A stretch of 64,000 nucleotides of DNA from Plantago elongata. Its lineage: Eukaryota > Streptophyta > Magnoliopsida > Lamiales > Plantaginaceae. The position numbers and the translations under genes are program-made. The notes beneath the pieces were generated by a model. It was not told where the DNA came from. It did no database searches and saw only the letters and a program-made list of their open reading frames with translations. Where the stretch lies: the NCBI GenBank assembly GCA_036897095.1, contig JAYMSP010000082.1:1-64000 (forward strand). Reading direction: 5' to 3'. Shown here piece by piece: positions 22,261-34,900 of the stretch (its first letter is position 1; every line of letters starts with the position of its first letter).

Positions 22261-23175
22261 GAAGACCACTGAGAAATTGGATAAGTCTTTCCAACACCAG
22301 TTCATGAAGAACTCTGACATTATGGATCCAACCTGATATGTCATTGATTTTCTTTATCATAGAACCGAGTTATTGCTTTTCCCTCCGTGTAGGATTCAAA
22401 TAAAGGGTAGCTATAAATCCAATAAGTTACTAGTGGCATATCCTAAATGTTTTCAGAATATTCATGTAATGAATTTGCAGTGCTTTATAAATGCCAATAA
22501 TCAATTCGGAATTTCAGGTAAGAACAGTGTGAGGCAGCTGACAGAACTTACAAGATGCTGGCCTGCTTAGTACTTGGCACTACTTAATCAATAAGTGGTT
22601 TTGTTTTACACTGCAACTTTTCTTGATTCCAAGTTAGAATGCAGACAGATAGATGACCATTCCAGGATATCGTACACAATGAGTAATCGGATGCCAAAGC
22701 TTGCTTTGTATTGCAGAAGCTAGGTCCAGGAAGCGACCATTCAAAAAATGTCCATTCTATTTTGAAGTTTTTGTCAGATAACCCATGCCGCCTGAAGGAA
22801 GATTCTTCTTTGCCTATAGTTTGTGGATTCGTTTAAATGTCGGATGCTTAGCCGATCAGGTCACTGTCAAAAGGAGACAGAATTCTTGTTAAGTAACCTG
22901 AGCGAAATAAGGTACACCAATGTGTATTAAATAAATGAATTAATTCCTTCCATTGGCCCATTCAGTGCAGATTGATGTCTTATCTTCTAACATTTTCTGT
23001 ATTTTCTCGGTGTTTCTCGTGTCTTATGCTATTTCAGTATATCATGCCATAAACCTGCTATTAATAATCATGTTTCTGTCTGTAGAGGATAATCCATAAA
23101 ATGTACCTTCATGTCAACCAAGAAAGCAAAAAACATGTGTAATCAATATGATTAGTCTGATTTGTTTATGCTCGA
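22261..23175. other. Intergenic between GRAS copies 2 and 3
   Basis: Contains the shortened duplicated 3' flank (~22840-22890) and a pyrimidine-rich stretch with AG near 23085 that could end a leader intron of copy 3. No other gene is visible. Confidence 0.5.
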
Positions 23176-24885
23176 ATGGCTAATCCCTTCAGGTTACAAG
23201 CTAATTGGAAGTCCAATCTAGCAAAAGGAGGCTTTAAATCTGCAGAATATTGTGGTCCGTCGAGGTTGGATGTAGAAGAACAGTCGAGGTTAGATGCAGA
23301 AAAACAAGGCCAGGTATCAGGCTTGCCTGACTGGGGCAGTATTGATTCCTTTTGTTCTACATATGGATTCTACCAAGAGAATCCGGTTGAGGACCTTATC
23401 TTAGGGCGTAAACATAAGGATCCTTTAATGGCTGCAGACAATGAAGTGTCATATGATCCTGATGCCTCATTTCCACAAGAGCAGATCATACAGTTGACCG
23501 ATGGACAAATCGAGCTGCAAGTTTCTAAATACATCAATATAGCTGCAACTTCTCTTGCAGAAGCTCAGGAGATCGTCTGGAATCCCAGAATAGTGAATAG
23601 TGAAGGTTTTGCTGATGAAAGTGAAAACAGGCAGAAGTTATCGACCGAGCAAATCTTGACGTTAGCAGGACAAAGATTTGTGCAATTATCTTCAGGAAAG
23701 CTCATTGACATTGATATGTACGTGCATCCATATGTGCCGTGTCTCCCTGGACTGTGTTCACAGGACAAACTAGATGTCGAACTGGCTAATGTTCTTCTAG
23801 CTGCAGTTGAGAAGGTTGGCCATGGACAGTATGACATAGCAAGCACACTCATCGATAAATGTCAAGGTATTGCATCAACAACTGGTACTCCGGTGCAAAG
23901 GGCTATCTTCTATTTGTGTGAAGCACTCCTGATAAGGATCAGGAAGGAAACTGGTTCAGGAGAGGAGAATCAAGAAGCCGATGAGGTTTCCAGGAAGAAA
24001 AATATCCTTGCGTTAGTTACTATGTATCAACGACTTCCTTTATATCAGGCCTTGCACTTCGCTGTAGCAGAGACACTTCTGGAAAACTTGAAAACAAAGT
24101 CGAAGGTCCACATGATTGATTTCCATATATCAACAGGGATACAGTGGCCAGCATTCATGCAGGCCTTAATTGATCAGAATCTGGAGAGTATACATCTAAA
24201 GATCACAGCCATCGAGCTAACAGATGAACCTCAAGCATGTAGAGCAGGTGAACTCTTAAAAAGCCTTGCCAGATCAATAAACTTGCCATTTTCTTACAAC
24301 GTAGTCTTTTTGCCAGACAAGACAGAGCTCAAGGAAGACCATTTTGAGATAGAAGTTGACGAGGCAGTAGGACTTCTCTTCCATTATGTGTTACATACTC
24401 TAATCTCGTGGCCTCTTTATTTACAGAAGCTAATGACTGCAGTTGAAAAGATTAGACCTGTAGTAATGGTGGTCTGTGAAACAGAGGCGAATCACAATTC
24501 ACCCTCATTTGTGAATCGCTTCATTGAAACACTGTTCTATTGTGGGGCCATATTCGATAGTCTTGAAGAAAGCATGGTACATGACAATCAGGATAGGATG
24601 ATTATTGAACAGGGGATGTTTCGTCCTCTTATACATAACATTATTTCTGCTGATGGGTATGACCGGGTGACCAGGAGTGTGAGTATCGATATTTGGAGGG
24701 CTTTCTTTGCAAGGTTTGGAATGATCGAACTTGAAGTTAGCTCAGCATCTCTTTATCAAGCTTGCTGGCTTGTGAACCAGTTTCCTTTCAGAGAATCATG
24801 CACTCTGGATGTTAGCAGCAAATGCCTGATTGTAGGCTGGAAAGGTACCCCTGTTTCCTCTCTTTCCACCTGGAAATTCGCTTGA
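23176..24885 (+). CDS. GRAS-family transcriptional regulator, copy 3
   Basis: Intronless, 569 aa, starting MANPFRLQ. It shares the N-terminal motif with copy 2 (DWGSIDSFCSTYGFYQEN, PVEDLI) followed by a variable acidic linker. GRAS domain: LSTEQILTLAGQRFVQLS, VELANVLLAAVEKV, GTPVQRAIFYLCEAL, VHMIDFHISTGIQWPAFMQ, ETEANHNSPSFVNRFIE, FYCGAIFDSLEES, WRAFFARFGMIELE, VGWKGTPVSSLSTWKF. The VHIID core is closer to canonical here (IQWPAFMQAL) than in copy 2 (LHLAAFMQDL). No DELLA or TVHYNP motif. Nuclear regulator by family; the specific role is unknown. Its stop is about 400 bp from the end of the convergent SMP-30-like gene. Confidence 0.93.
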   Translation: MANPFRLQANWKSNLAKGGFKSAEYCGPSRLDVEEQSRLDAEKQGQVSGLPDWGSIDSFCSTYGFYQENPVEDLILGRKHKDPLMAADNEVSYDPDASFPQEQIIQLTDGQIELQVSKYINIAATSLAEAQEIVWNPRIVNSEGFADESENRQKLSTEQILTLAGQRFVQLSSGKLIDIDMYVHPYVPCLPGLCSQDKLDVELANVLLAAVEKVGHGQYDIASTLIDKCQGIASTTGTPVQRAIFYLCEALLIRIRKETGSGEENQEADEVSRKKNILALVTMYQRLPLYQALHFAVAETLLENLKTKSKVHMIDFHISTGIQWPAFMQALIDQNLESIHLKITAIELTDEPQACRAGELLKSLARSINLPFSYNVVFLPDKTELKEDHFEIEVDEAVGLLFHYVLHTLISWPLYLQKLMTAVEKIRPVVMVVCETEANHNSPSFVNRFIETLFYCGAIFDSLEESMVHDNQDRMIIEQGMFRPLIHNIISADGYDRVTRSVSIDIWRAFFARFGMIELEVSSASLYQACWLVNQFPFRESCTLDVSSKCLIVGWKGTPVSSLSTWKFA

Positions 24886-25291
24886 GACTGAGTCGTCAGA
24901 TAGTTCTTGATTTTCATCAAGCCAACAGATTTTACGGTACTGGTCATAGTAGTCTGTAATAATTGTCCTTGAGCAATTCAGACTAGTACGGTTAATGTAG
25001 ATACAGTTTCATCTGTTTACATGCTTCATGTAACTTCTTTCTGAAAACCTTATTGGATAACTGCGTGAAGCTCAATTCTCTACACCAACCAAAAATAATG
25101 CTTGAACAGTACAACCTTCATGATTACTGATTGATGCAAGAGCAACACTATTGCAGGAAAATTCAGATTCATTTCTTACATATCTTAAAATGACAATGGG
25201 GAAAAAGGAAAAAAAACGTAACCTCGGCCCAAAAAGGGTACAGTCAAAGTACAAGATTTAGCCACAAAAACAATCATACATATCCCACATT

Positions 25292-26927
25292 TCATGAAGA
25301 GAAAACTGCTTCAGCAAGAACATGTTTTTTCTTGGGATACCCCAAACCAAACAAGTGGTTTAGATACACCTTACCATCCTTCACAGTCGCCGCAGTAACT
25401 AAACGGTGCGTAGCACCTGAGAACACCTTTCCTACGACACTCCCTGTTTCCCAGTCATCAATGGTTTCCACCAATCTTGAAGGGTTTCCAGCAACCACGA
25501 GTTTCGTGGGAGACAAGAGCTCCATTCCATCTCCAAACAATAATGAACCAGTTACATTAACCAACTTCACTTCATCTCCCTTTGCAATGTTAATCTTCAA
25601 TAAATTACCAGATAAAGTGTGCACAACTAGTAAGTATCCATTTGGATGGTAAACAATTCCATTCAGTCCAATCAAGTTCTTGTACCACTCTTTCGGAGTA
25701 AAGAGTGGGCTTGTTATGGTGTGTAGGAATTTTCCATCTGCTCCAACTTTCCAGATTTTATTTCCTTTAGTGTCAGTTACATAAGCATTCCCTTCCAGAT
25801 CAACTGCTACATCATCTGCAAATGCTCCATCCTCTGCATTGTCGATGACGAAGCAAGATTAGCAAGCATATAAAAGCTAATGCATATCTCACTACCATTT
25901 CATAAATCTCACGGATATACCATTGTGATTCCAAGACTCAAGACCTTAACAAAACTAAATACCTCCATATAACAGATACCGGTGAGAAAAATTACTGCAA
26001 GAATACATCTTTTCACTTTGGCCTTACCCTTACCAAACTGTGATGTACTGATCTGATGTGTCACAAAGTAGGTATTGCATATATAATAAAATATGCACCT
26101 CGTGAACAACCATAATATCAGCTACCTTATTATTGAGATATAAATGTCATAATCAATTCTATTCAAAACTAGTAGCCGGCTCACCAACCCAATCTCAATG
26201 TATTGACTATGCATTCTTCTTCATTTAAGACTAATAATGAGTTGGTCCAACTAAATCAACCAACCTATCCCATGTGAAATCATGGACCTTTCTCTACTGT
26301 GTCGCATGTTGTCGACTAAGGCGCAATTCGGTAGAGAAAACAGAAAACCATTTATTGCAAATCAATCTATCGTCACCAACTATAAAGTGTACTCATTAAA
26401 TTCAATTTCCCTGAAAACTGGAAACTTATGATCTATTATCAAATCGGAACGAATAAGCAAAATGCAATTCCAGTAAAGAAGGAACAGAACAGAGACTAAC
26501 CAGGTCCACTGAGCTGAGTAAGGAAAATCCGATCCCAACTGGCGAGATCATACGCAGCAAGAGCACTGAACTTGTTCCCCAAAACATCAGCAATAACCAC
26601 CACAACTCGATTCCTCGGGTGATCAATCACAAACCCTAGTGAAGAATTTTTCCCCAATCCAGCGTTCGTAACAACCGGAACCTCCTCGGAAACCTCTCCG
26701 TCCTTAACCGGAACCACTCCGAACCCTCCCTCGAAGAAGGAGACGAGGAATCGAGCGTTGAGATCGTCCCATTTGGTACACTCGCGGAGCCACCCAGAGC
26801 TGTGGTACTCGTACGTGTGTGTGGGGCGAGAGGAGGAGGTTTCGTAGTGGAGGATGTAGGCGATTGGGAGGGCGGAGAGGAGGAAGAGGAGGAGGAAGAA
26901 TCTGGCTGAGCAGATGAAGTACGCCAT
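25292..26927 (-). CDS. SMP-30/strictosidine-synthase-like beta-propeller protein
   Basis: Two exons, 26927-26501 and 25833-25292 (minus), joined in phase across a 667-bp intron (CCTG|GTTAG ... GCAG|AGGATG), giving 322 aa. An N-terminal hydrophobic signal anchor (ARFFLLLFLLSALPIAYIL, ~8-26) suggests entry to the secretory pathway. Propeller-type repeats follow: DHPRNRVVVVIAD, EDGAFADDVAVDLEGNAYVTD, GLNGIVYHPNGYLLVVHT, LLFGDGMELLSPTKLVV. This class is often annotated as calcium-dependent phosphotriesterase superfamily; neither substrate nor activity is known, and I infer none. It matches the Arabidopsis gene beside the glutamyl endopeptidase (At2g47370, from memory), which agrees with its neighbour here. 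Confidence 0.88.
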
Positions 26928-28254
26928 TGATGGATATGAGTTTGAGTGAGGTTTGATTGTTGAAAATTTGAAATAGCAGAGAAGAAGAATAGGCTAGTTA
27001 ATAAAGAGTCGAGCCTGAGTCGTGTGATAGTAAAGAAATTGGAATAGTGGTGGTGTTTATAGTGAGTAGGTGAATGCTGGAGAAGACGGGTGTAGGAATG
27101 GAAAGAGGTGGGGCCGTCGGTAAGTGAGAAAAATGGATGATTGGAGGGTGGGAAGAAGACGATAGGTAGAATCTCTGGTCTTCAGATTCTACTCTCGTGG
27201 CAAAATTTCTTGGACTTTTCAGATGGATATTTTCATTTAAAGAGTACTGGTGTCGTGGTTGTCTACATGGCGAGCTTCATTTTCTTCTTGGCAGGAGTTT
27301 TTAGACTTTCGATTCGTTTTTTATGAACTAAAATACAAAGATCATTATCAAGCTGGCCCAACTAAACTTGTTTGGTAAACAGACAGAGTAGTTCCGGTTT
27401 GAATATATTATCGGGTGAGTTAAATTTAAATTTTATCAAGTTTAATTGGGTAACGTTTTAGGTCTACTCTAGTATTGATTTGACGTACGGTGATTTTGTA
27501 TTTTTTTAAATTAATTTTGTACTGGCATGTACATAAAATTGAGAGTTTTATTTGCATGGAATTTAGGAGATAGAAAGAGTGTGATATGATATATGGACAT
27601 TTATAATTTTACTCTACCAACACAAAGAGAAAAATATATGAGGGGATGTTACTTTCAAGATCAACATATGACAGTTGGTTATCGTCTTATCGATTAGTAA
27701 GGAGTGCCAAGATCCACACTGACATGGTAGATGGAAACAAAGCAAAGGTTTTTTTTTCTTCTTGTTGCTGCATTTGATGATTCTGTAAAATCGGGAGAAT
27801 GTTGAAGAGATTATCACAAAGGAAGATTTTAGAGTTGGGGCTGTCAAGAAATTGTGCCAAGATTCATGTTAAAGAAGAGTTTGAGTTTTGGTATATTTAT
27901 TTACATCTCATGTAGACTCCACATATAGGTCCTACATGTATGTCTAATGTCCGCATTGTATTGATCACAATTCACAACCCTAACATAGAATAACCATTGG
28001 CATAAATCAAAATCGCAATCAATGTGCATAAAAGGGAAGAAAAATAGGCAGCTTGTGCAAAGGAACCACAAGTCGCAAAAGCTGCGCAATATATATATAT
28101 CAAGCAGCCTAAATCTTGCTCTTGTTCATTGCAGAGAAAATATGTAATCTCATAAAATCATACATATACATCACAATAGTTATTTAAACAAGTTCAGGTG
28201 CTTTGTGAAGTGTCATGGCTGCCAGACACTGTAGTATATATACTATTACAACAT
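26928..28254. other. Intergenic between SMP-30-like gene and endopeptidase, no gene seen
   Basis: The promoter side of the minus-strand SMP-30-like gene is at the left (purine-rich leader 26930-27160). No ORF with family resemblance was found. I looked for the small cytochrome oxidase 5C gene that I recall lying here in Arabidopsis (At2g47380) and did not find it. Confidence 0.5.
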
Positions 28255-28400
28255 AAACTTATTTCCAATTCGATGCCCACGCTACATTTCCAATTTCGAT
28301 GCCCATGCTAGTTGCTAATACTATATTTCCAATTTTGATGCCCATGCTAGTATGCTAGTTGCTACTATTACATTTCCAATTTGATGCCCATGCCACCAAG
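28255..28400. repeat. Tandem repeat of an ATTTCCAATTTYGATGCCCA phrase
   Basis: Four imperfect copies start near 28262, 28286, 28329 and 28372, with CATGCTAGTTGCTA joints in the middle ones. A fifth partial relative (TTTCCAATTTACCGTCCATG) lies near 28586. The array is just downstream of the endopeptidase gene, possibly in or beyond its 3' UTR. Confidence 0.8.
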
Positions 28401-28967
28401 GAAAAATAATATAATGACTTATTTTTCCAGTTCTATCCTGAAGTTTGGGATCAGATTTGCAAAGATGAGTTAGAACACCCATCTTTGCAGGCAGTTCATC
28501 ATATCCTCTAGGCTTGGCTGAAGGTTCATCTCCATAACAAAAAACAATACCAGTTTTGATTCCTGGATAGAACTCAATGTTTTATTTCCAATTTACCGTC
28601 CATGCCACAAGAAACAACACATGTTGATAGATGGATGACAAGATATCCTGCACAAGACAGATTAAAGTAAGCATTTGAGTTGATTTCATCACTATGAGGA
28701 AAGACAAAAAAGAAGATGATTCAGATAAATCATACCACATGCAAAGCTGAATCCACTAAAATCATTACATGAAACTTTACATCTGGTCCGGTCTTGCTCA
28801 ACGACATCTGCATCACATACGACATAAAACAAATTTCAGTTAACATTTCCATCATGAACTTAGCTCTCTTAGCCCATTATACAGTCACTCATTTATGCAC
28901 ACCATCAGCGTCTATTTTGCACCAAGTGAACACAGATTGTAAAATAACATATGAAAGTAGATGAAGA

Positions 28968-31900
28968 TTACCACAACAATGACCTGCGTGCAGTGTCAAA
29001 TCTACCGACATCTGGCTCCTGCTCAGGAACTCCTCCGGCTACACCAACTTTGCTTTCTGCGTCAGTGGCGCTTTTGCTCTCAGTATTGTTAGAGGCGTCT
29101 ATACCTTCAGCAATGTCAGATGAATTCTCCACACAATACTTATGAAGCCATCTATCACTTTCCCAAAGAACATGCATCACACTCTCTCGTGCTGCATAAC
29201 CATGGCTCTCAAATGGTAGGATAACTAGGCGACAAAGTGCACCATGGCCTTTCAATGCATTGTAGAAACGATCTGACTACATTATATGACATTTAAATTA
29301 ATAACATATCTCCACATGTCCATATAAAATAACTAGCAGAAATAAGCTTTAGCCAACTGCTAAAAAAACATAACTCTGAATTCTAAACAAGGAAACATTT
29401 TAACTAATACTAGAAATGATAATTGCTCAACTTATGCGCAAATACTGCTCAACGAAATAGAGTGAAAACTGCACAACTTATGCTCAACCAACCATTAAGA
29501 AGGAGGTAAATCTTAGCTAACTGCGCAAACAAATTAAAACATTCTGAATCCTGAACCCTGAACAAATTAAAAGGTTTATAAGCGGAAGCAATATTTTCCC
29601 AACTTATGGTCAAACAATGGTCAACGAAAGGGGCAACTGCATCGAAACAAATTTTCTATGTAAATGTTCAAATAACGGATCACATAAAAATTTGGGAACA
29701 TGCATAATGGGAGTAGGATTGGAAAAAAGGCAAAAACTATAAACCATTATGTCAGATCAGCTATAAATTTATTATAAATGCCTTGCTGGAGGAGGGGAAT
29801 CTACCTGCATTGTCAATGTTCCTGTATTGTTATCTTCCTCTCCATGGATAAGCAAGATAGGCTTCTTAATCTTGTTAGCTGACATGAAGGGACTCATGTC
29901 AACATAGGTACTAGTAGCCTCCCAGAGAGTTCTGTCCTCATTCTTCAGGGAGAAGACACATTTAGAGTTCAGAAACAGCAATAAAAATGACACTGCATAA
30001 ACTAAGAGTGGAAACAACTATTTCCTCAACCTCTGAAATGCATTACCTGAAACCCAAAAGGTGTAAGCGTCCTGTTGTATGCTCCCGAGCGAGCAATTCC
30101 ACAGCAGAAAAGATGGGGTGCATGAGCGAGGAGATTTGCAGTCATGAAAGCCCCATATGAATGACCACCAACAGCTATTTTGTTGGGGTGAGCCACCTAG
30201 AGTGGATAGTATGCCCATAAATATACTGACTGAAGAATCTATGCTGCTACATACATTAGAGTTGAGAAAAACTTACTCCTCGACGGATTACTTCCTCGAC
30301 AGCAGCCTCTGCACTTGCAACAAGTTGTTCTACATAACTGATGGACATAATAATTGGTCAATGTATGCATAATTGCATTTATTCCGACTGAGAAGCTATT
30401 AAAGTATAGTGGCTCAAAAAAGTGTATATGATTTTGTATACCTTATCAAGCTATTATTTCCTAATATTCATCCTTTAGCTCCTCCAATGGCAGAAGAATA
30501 GTCCCTAGATCAATTAGAGTGGAAGTGCACTAACTAATAGCAGCTTTGCAATGACTAGCTTAGAGAAATTAAGATTCCAAGTTCTATATAGAAGGGAATG
30601 AACGTTCCTAGACTATGAAAACTGCAGTTTAGATCATATTGAAACTTTTACTTTATATTACAAACTCCCAAAACCTACTTCTCTTGTTTCTGTACAACCA
30701 CATATTTTGCTAATGCTGTAAAACGCTGCCCAGGAAGAAACTAACATATTCATTATTATGTTTTTACTAAACATGATTTATCCTTGACAATAAGAAGTAC
30801 CTGTCATTTGCCTCTACATTTCCCTCACCAATGATGGGTATTGTGGGACCTGATAATATGGCAAACCTGCAGCATATGCAGAGATCATCAGTGCACTGTG
30901 ATGTAAGCTAATATGGGCCTGGAGAGGGAAAATAAGGTAAATGCTAAGCAAGAGAATAGGAACTGTACCTTCTTGCTAGCCAAAGTAGGGGGGATGTTGC
31001 ACCAATGCCAGTGAACTCATTAGGTGAACCTCGTACTTGTGAAGCAGCATCTTTACTCTTGAACTCTCCAGGATAAGACCACATCAAACAGGGAAGGGGT
31101 CCATCTGTAGCAGGATCATAATCTGGTGGAAGATACAGGGTTGCAGTCAGTTGCACCCCATCCTTCCTCTGGTACCTAATCATCTCCTTCTTTAATGAAG
31201 ACAGCTGAGGGTAAGGGTGTGGAAAGTTTGTGATCTGGCATGCTTTCTTTTCTGGCCAACTCAGTACAAAATACTGGGTGTTTTCAGTTTTAGATTCCTT
31301 CGATGTCAGTACTTTTAACTTCTCCAAACTTAACTCTGTGTCATGAACCTGATCGGAAACCAGAGCAACGACACTCTCATAGTAATTCTCCTTATCGCTC
31401 TCCCATATCCTTTCCTTGTTCCCTGTATTTCTGCAAGTACTTGCGTCAGTTTCCAGACAACCATGATGCTAATGAAAGAATTTAGCATAGCAAACAGTGC
31501 ATAACTTACAAGTCAAACAGATCCAAGAATGGTACATTCCCTTTCGGAGTAGCACCACTTCCATTTAATAAGATATATGTGTTCTCGTCTCCTTGCCTCT
31601 TGAACTTCGCTATCACATAGGTGCCAATAGGAGTTCTCCGCAGCATGGGAGAACCAGGGTCAGAGTAAACATCTTCAGAAGACCTATCAAATAGTATGCG
31701 TGGATCCGAGCCCTCAGATCCAGGAGAAATAACCCAGGTTCTTACTTTCCTTGTTTTATACCAAGATTCATAAACTAACGCAAGGGAATCATCGGACCAA
31801 ACAATACCTCTGAACAAGACAGAAATTAGCAAAGTCAATCGGTGAAGACAATAATATCATATGCTTTAGCCAAAAACGAAAATTAGTTTCTACAGTAAAT

Positions 31901-34900
31901 AATACAAAGTCAGGCGTGTATGGAATGTCATGTCATGCAAAGCCAACCGATGAGAAAAAACTGGGTTGCAACGCCAAATCGAATAAGAACATCAGCAAGT
32001 CACTTTAACAGAAACAAGGACTTGACAAAATCTAGTCATCTTAAACATTCACCACGCACACTCCCAATCACAAGCGACTTCATCCAGGATAAGGGTACAT
32101 AGTTAACACAATACTTAGTCTAGTTAAAATATTTTATGTGTTCTTGCAGTGAGATTGTCATATGGCTTTGAAAATTGTTCACCCTAGCATCCCATTTTTA
32201 AAACCTCACAGTGACAGGCATAAAGTGGGCAGAGACAGCATAAAAATATGCAAGAAGAACGAAGTAGTGCATGAATTCCGGGTGAGAATCACCAAAACTA
32301 GAGACTAGTATGTACTCGTACCCATATCTTAAGTCAAGCTTATGCAAGACCGCTGGTTGCTCAGTTGGAAGTGACTCAGCAGGTTGAGTGTAAATTATAT
32401 CACGTGGCGAGACATCTATTCTGGCATCACCACCATCCTGTGTCTCAACCCTTATTCATCAGCAGCACAGAATTAAATTAGATACACCAACGTACCAAAC
32501 ATTCAACACCAATGTGCACATTGTAAATTCACTCAATTGTCATGTTAAACAGCCACAAACCATTGCTTAAGAAAACTAAGGAAATACAGACTGCAAAGAT
32601 TAGACAAAATGACTTCGGAGGGTGAAGGTTCGTTCAAAAACTATTCTGTAGTTGAAAACTGAGATATTTACTTAATCAAGACTTCAGCTTCTCAAACACC
32701 TCTATCAGTTGGATTCACTTTACAAATATATTTTCCTAAGAATAGCCATCAAATCAGGCAAACCTTGCTGTCTATTTGCTTCATAGCTTCATGCTATATT
32801 TTATAAAGTATTTGAGGGTCTGAAGTCCAACATCATGTTGAGACCACAGGGAGAATGGGAAAATAAACAAAAAGAAGAAAATTACATAATCACATTTCTA
32901 AAACTTGTAGCAAAAATTATTAATTATTTTTATCATAACTTACGATATCATAGTAGATTCTTTTAAATAGAAAACTAAACAATTAAAACTCCCCTACATA
33001 CCAATAAAGTGTGGATGGCTTGTCGGCTCTCCAATTAATTGAGCGCATTCCTTTTCGAACACTATTATGTGCAATCGGAATATCCTCTGCAAGAGGTAAA
33101 TCGCAAATTTCTCTTAGAAATGTGCCATCAGCTGTCCAAAGATCAACCTTTTTGGGGAACCTCCCGCATGGAACAGTGAAAGAATATGGGCGGTGCATCG
33201 AATCAATTAAGATGTACTTTTCATCAGGAGATGGATCCAATGATGTATATATTGCAGGAGGCCCGACCGGCTTCATGGATCCATCTAGAGATACCAGTAC
33301 AAGTTGTGAGGTGGCGTAGTACTCAAATAAATCTTCATCATATTCATCTTTCAGAAGATCCTGATATGTTCTTGATTGAATGACTTCCTTGCGCTCATTC
33401 GACTGGATCTTAGGACCATTAGGAACCACGGGTTTCTTTGGGGGGTCTCCACGAGATTGAGGAATGGTACAAACCAACAGGGTGGAGTTATTCACCCAAA
33501 CAAAGCTGAAAAGTAAAAGCAGAGAGATTTTAATAAGAGTGCAAACATATTTATTACTCCATCATATAGTGATGAAAAGGGCATACTTGTCAAAAACTGC
33601 ATTTAGGAAAATATCTGGTGCTTGAAAGAGTGGTCTCGAATTTCCAGTCTCAATATCAGCTACCCATATTCTCAACTTGCTACTGCTGCCATCCTCCTTC
33701 ATAAAGCATTACATGTACAAGTCAAATTAGTTATAAGTGCAGCAAACAAAACATGAAAATTCAGTCAAAACAAATCCATAGCTATGTTTCTCAGTGACAA
33801 TTCAAGAACACTCTTTCATCAAATGTTTAATGGATGTTGGTTAAGTGGCAATCCTTCAAATGGAAAGAGAGATAAAAAAATGTGGGCTAATGAACCACTA
33901 AGAACAAAAGAAATGAAAAGGTACCTCGTTGGTTCGCACAGCAAACGCCAGATGGGTGCCATCAGTTGACCTAGGTACAGAAAAGACAAAACCACAGGTT
34001 ATGTATTGAACGGGCATTTAAGCAAGAATTTTGCATGATCTTGTAGAAAACAGTGATAAAAGTAACTTGAGTAAGATCATTAGGCCTGAAGAATACTTTA
34101 TAATCTGGATCAAGAGAAATGAGCAGTTGACCTTGATAGTAAAAACCAAGATTTGTGGACGGACATATATAAGTGGGAATTGTTTTGTGCATGATTTTGT
34201 AGTAAATTAACTAGTTAAAGTCAAATTAACAGGATCATTAGAATGGAATATATCTCATTAACTGGACACGGTAAATGAGCAAATTCAAAATGAAGGCCAT
34301 AAATTACCAAGAAATCTGGGGCTTACCAAGATATGAAGTTAATTTTTGCTCCAATGGGAAGGCCATGTATTTCCATTTCAGGGCCCAATGTACCATCATC
34401 CATTATCTTATGGACTCCAATACCAGTATAATACGACCTGAAAATAAGAATGGCCAAAACACACTCAGCAGGTGATTCGAAGGATTAGAATTCATGTCAC
34501 CCTGCTTTTCTCTCTTGTTTCAAAATCTCAAATATAAAATTTGAACCAGAGAAGAATCAGAGTTCAAATGACATGACTGTGATATTACCGGGGGAAAAGG
34601 AACATTTGAAGCATGTGGGAGAAGTAAACCATTTACTCACATTCGACTTCGGGAGTTACATTTCCCATCAATGCGGATACCAGCTAGCTTCTGTTCTGGT
34701 CTTGCTAAGTCTGCCAATGGAGGCAAAGATCTCCGTTTTAGGAATAATATTTTGTCCCTGTGAGGAGCGAATGAGAGAGCTGGAAGGGGTGGAGCATCAA
34801 CAATATCTCTAATTTCTGGTGGTGGGAGGCAATAACCATTGCTCAATAACGATGCTGCTATGACATGACATGAATAAACACAAATGACACAAGTCAGGAG

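Noticed and set aside
17008-24885. Calling the three GRAS genes DELLA proteins
   Set aside because: The GRAS domain resembles that part of the family, but no DELLA or TVHYNP motif is present in any of the three N-termini.
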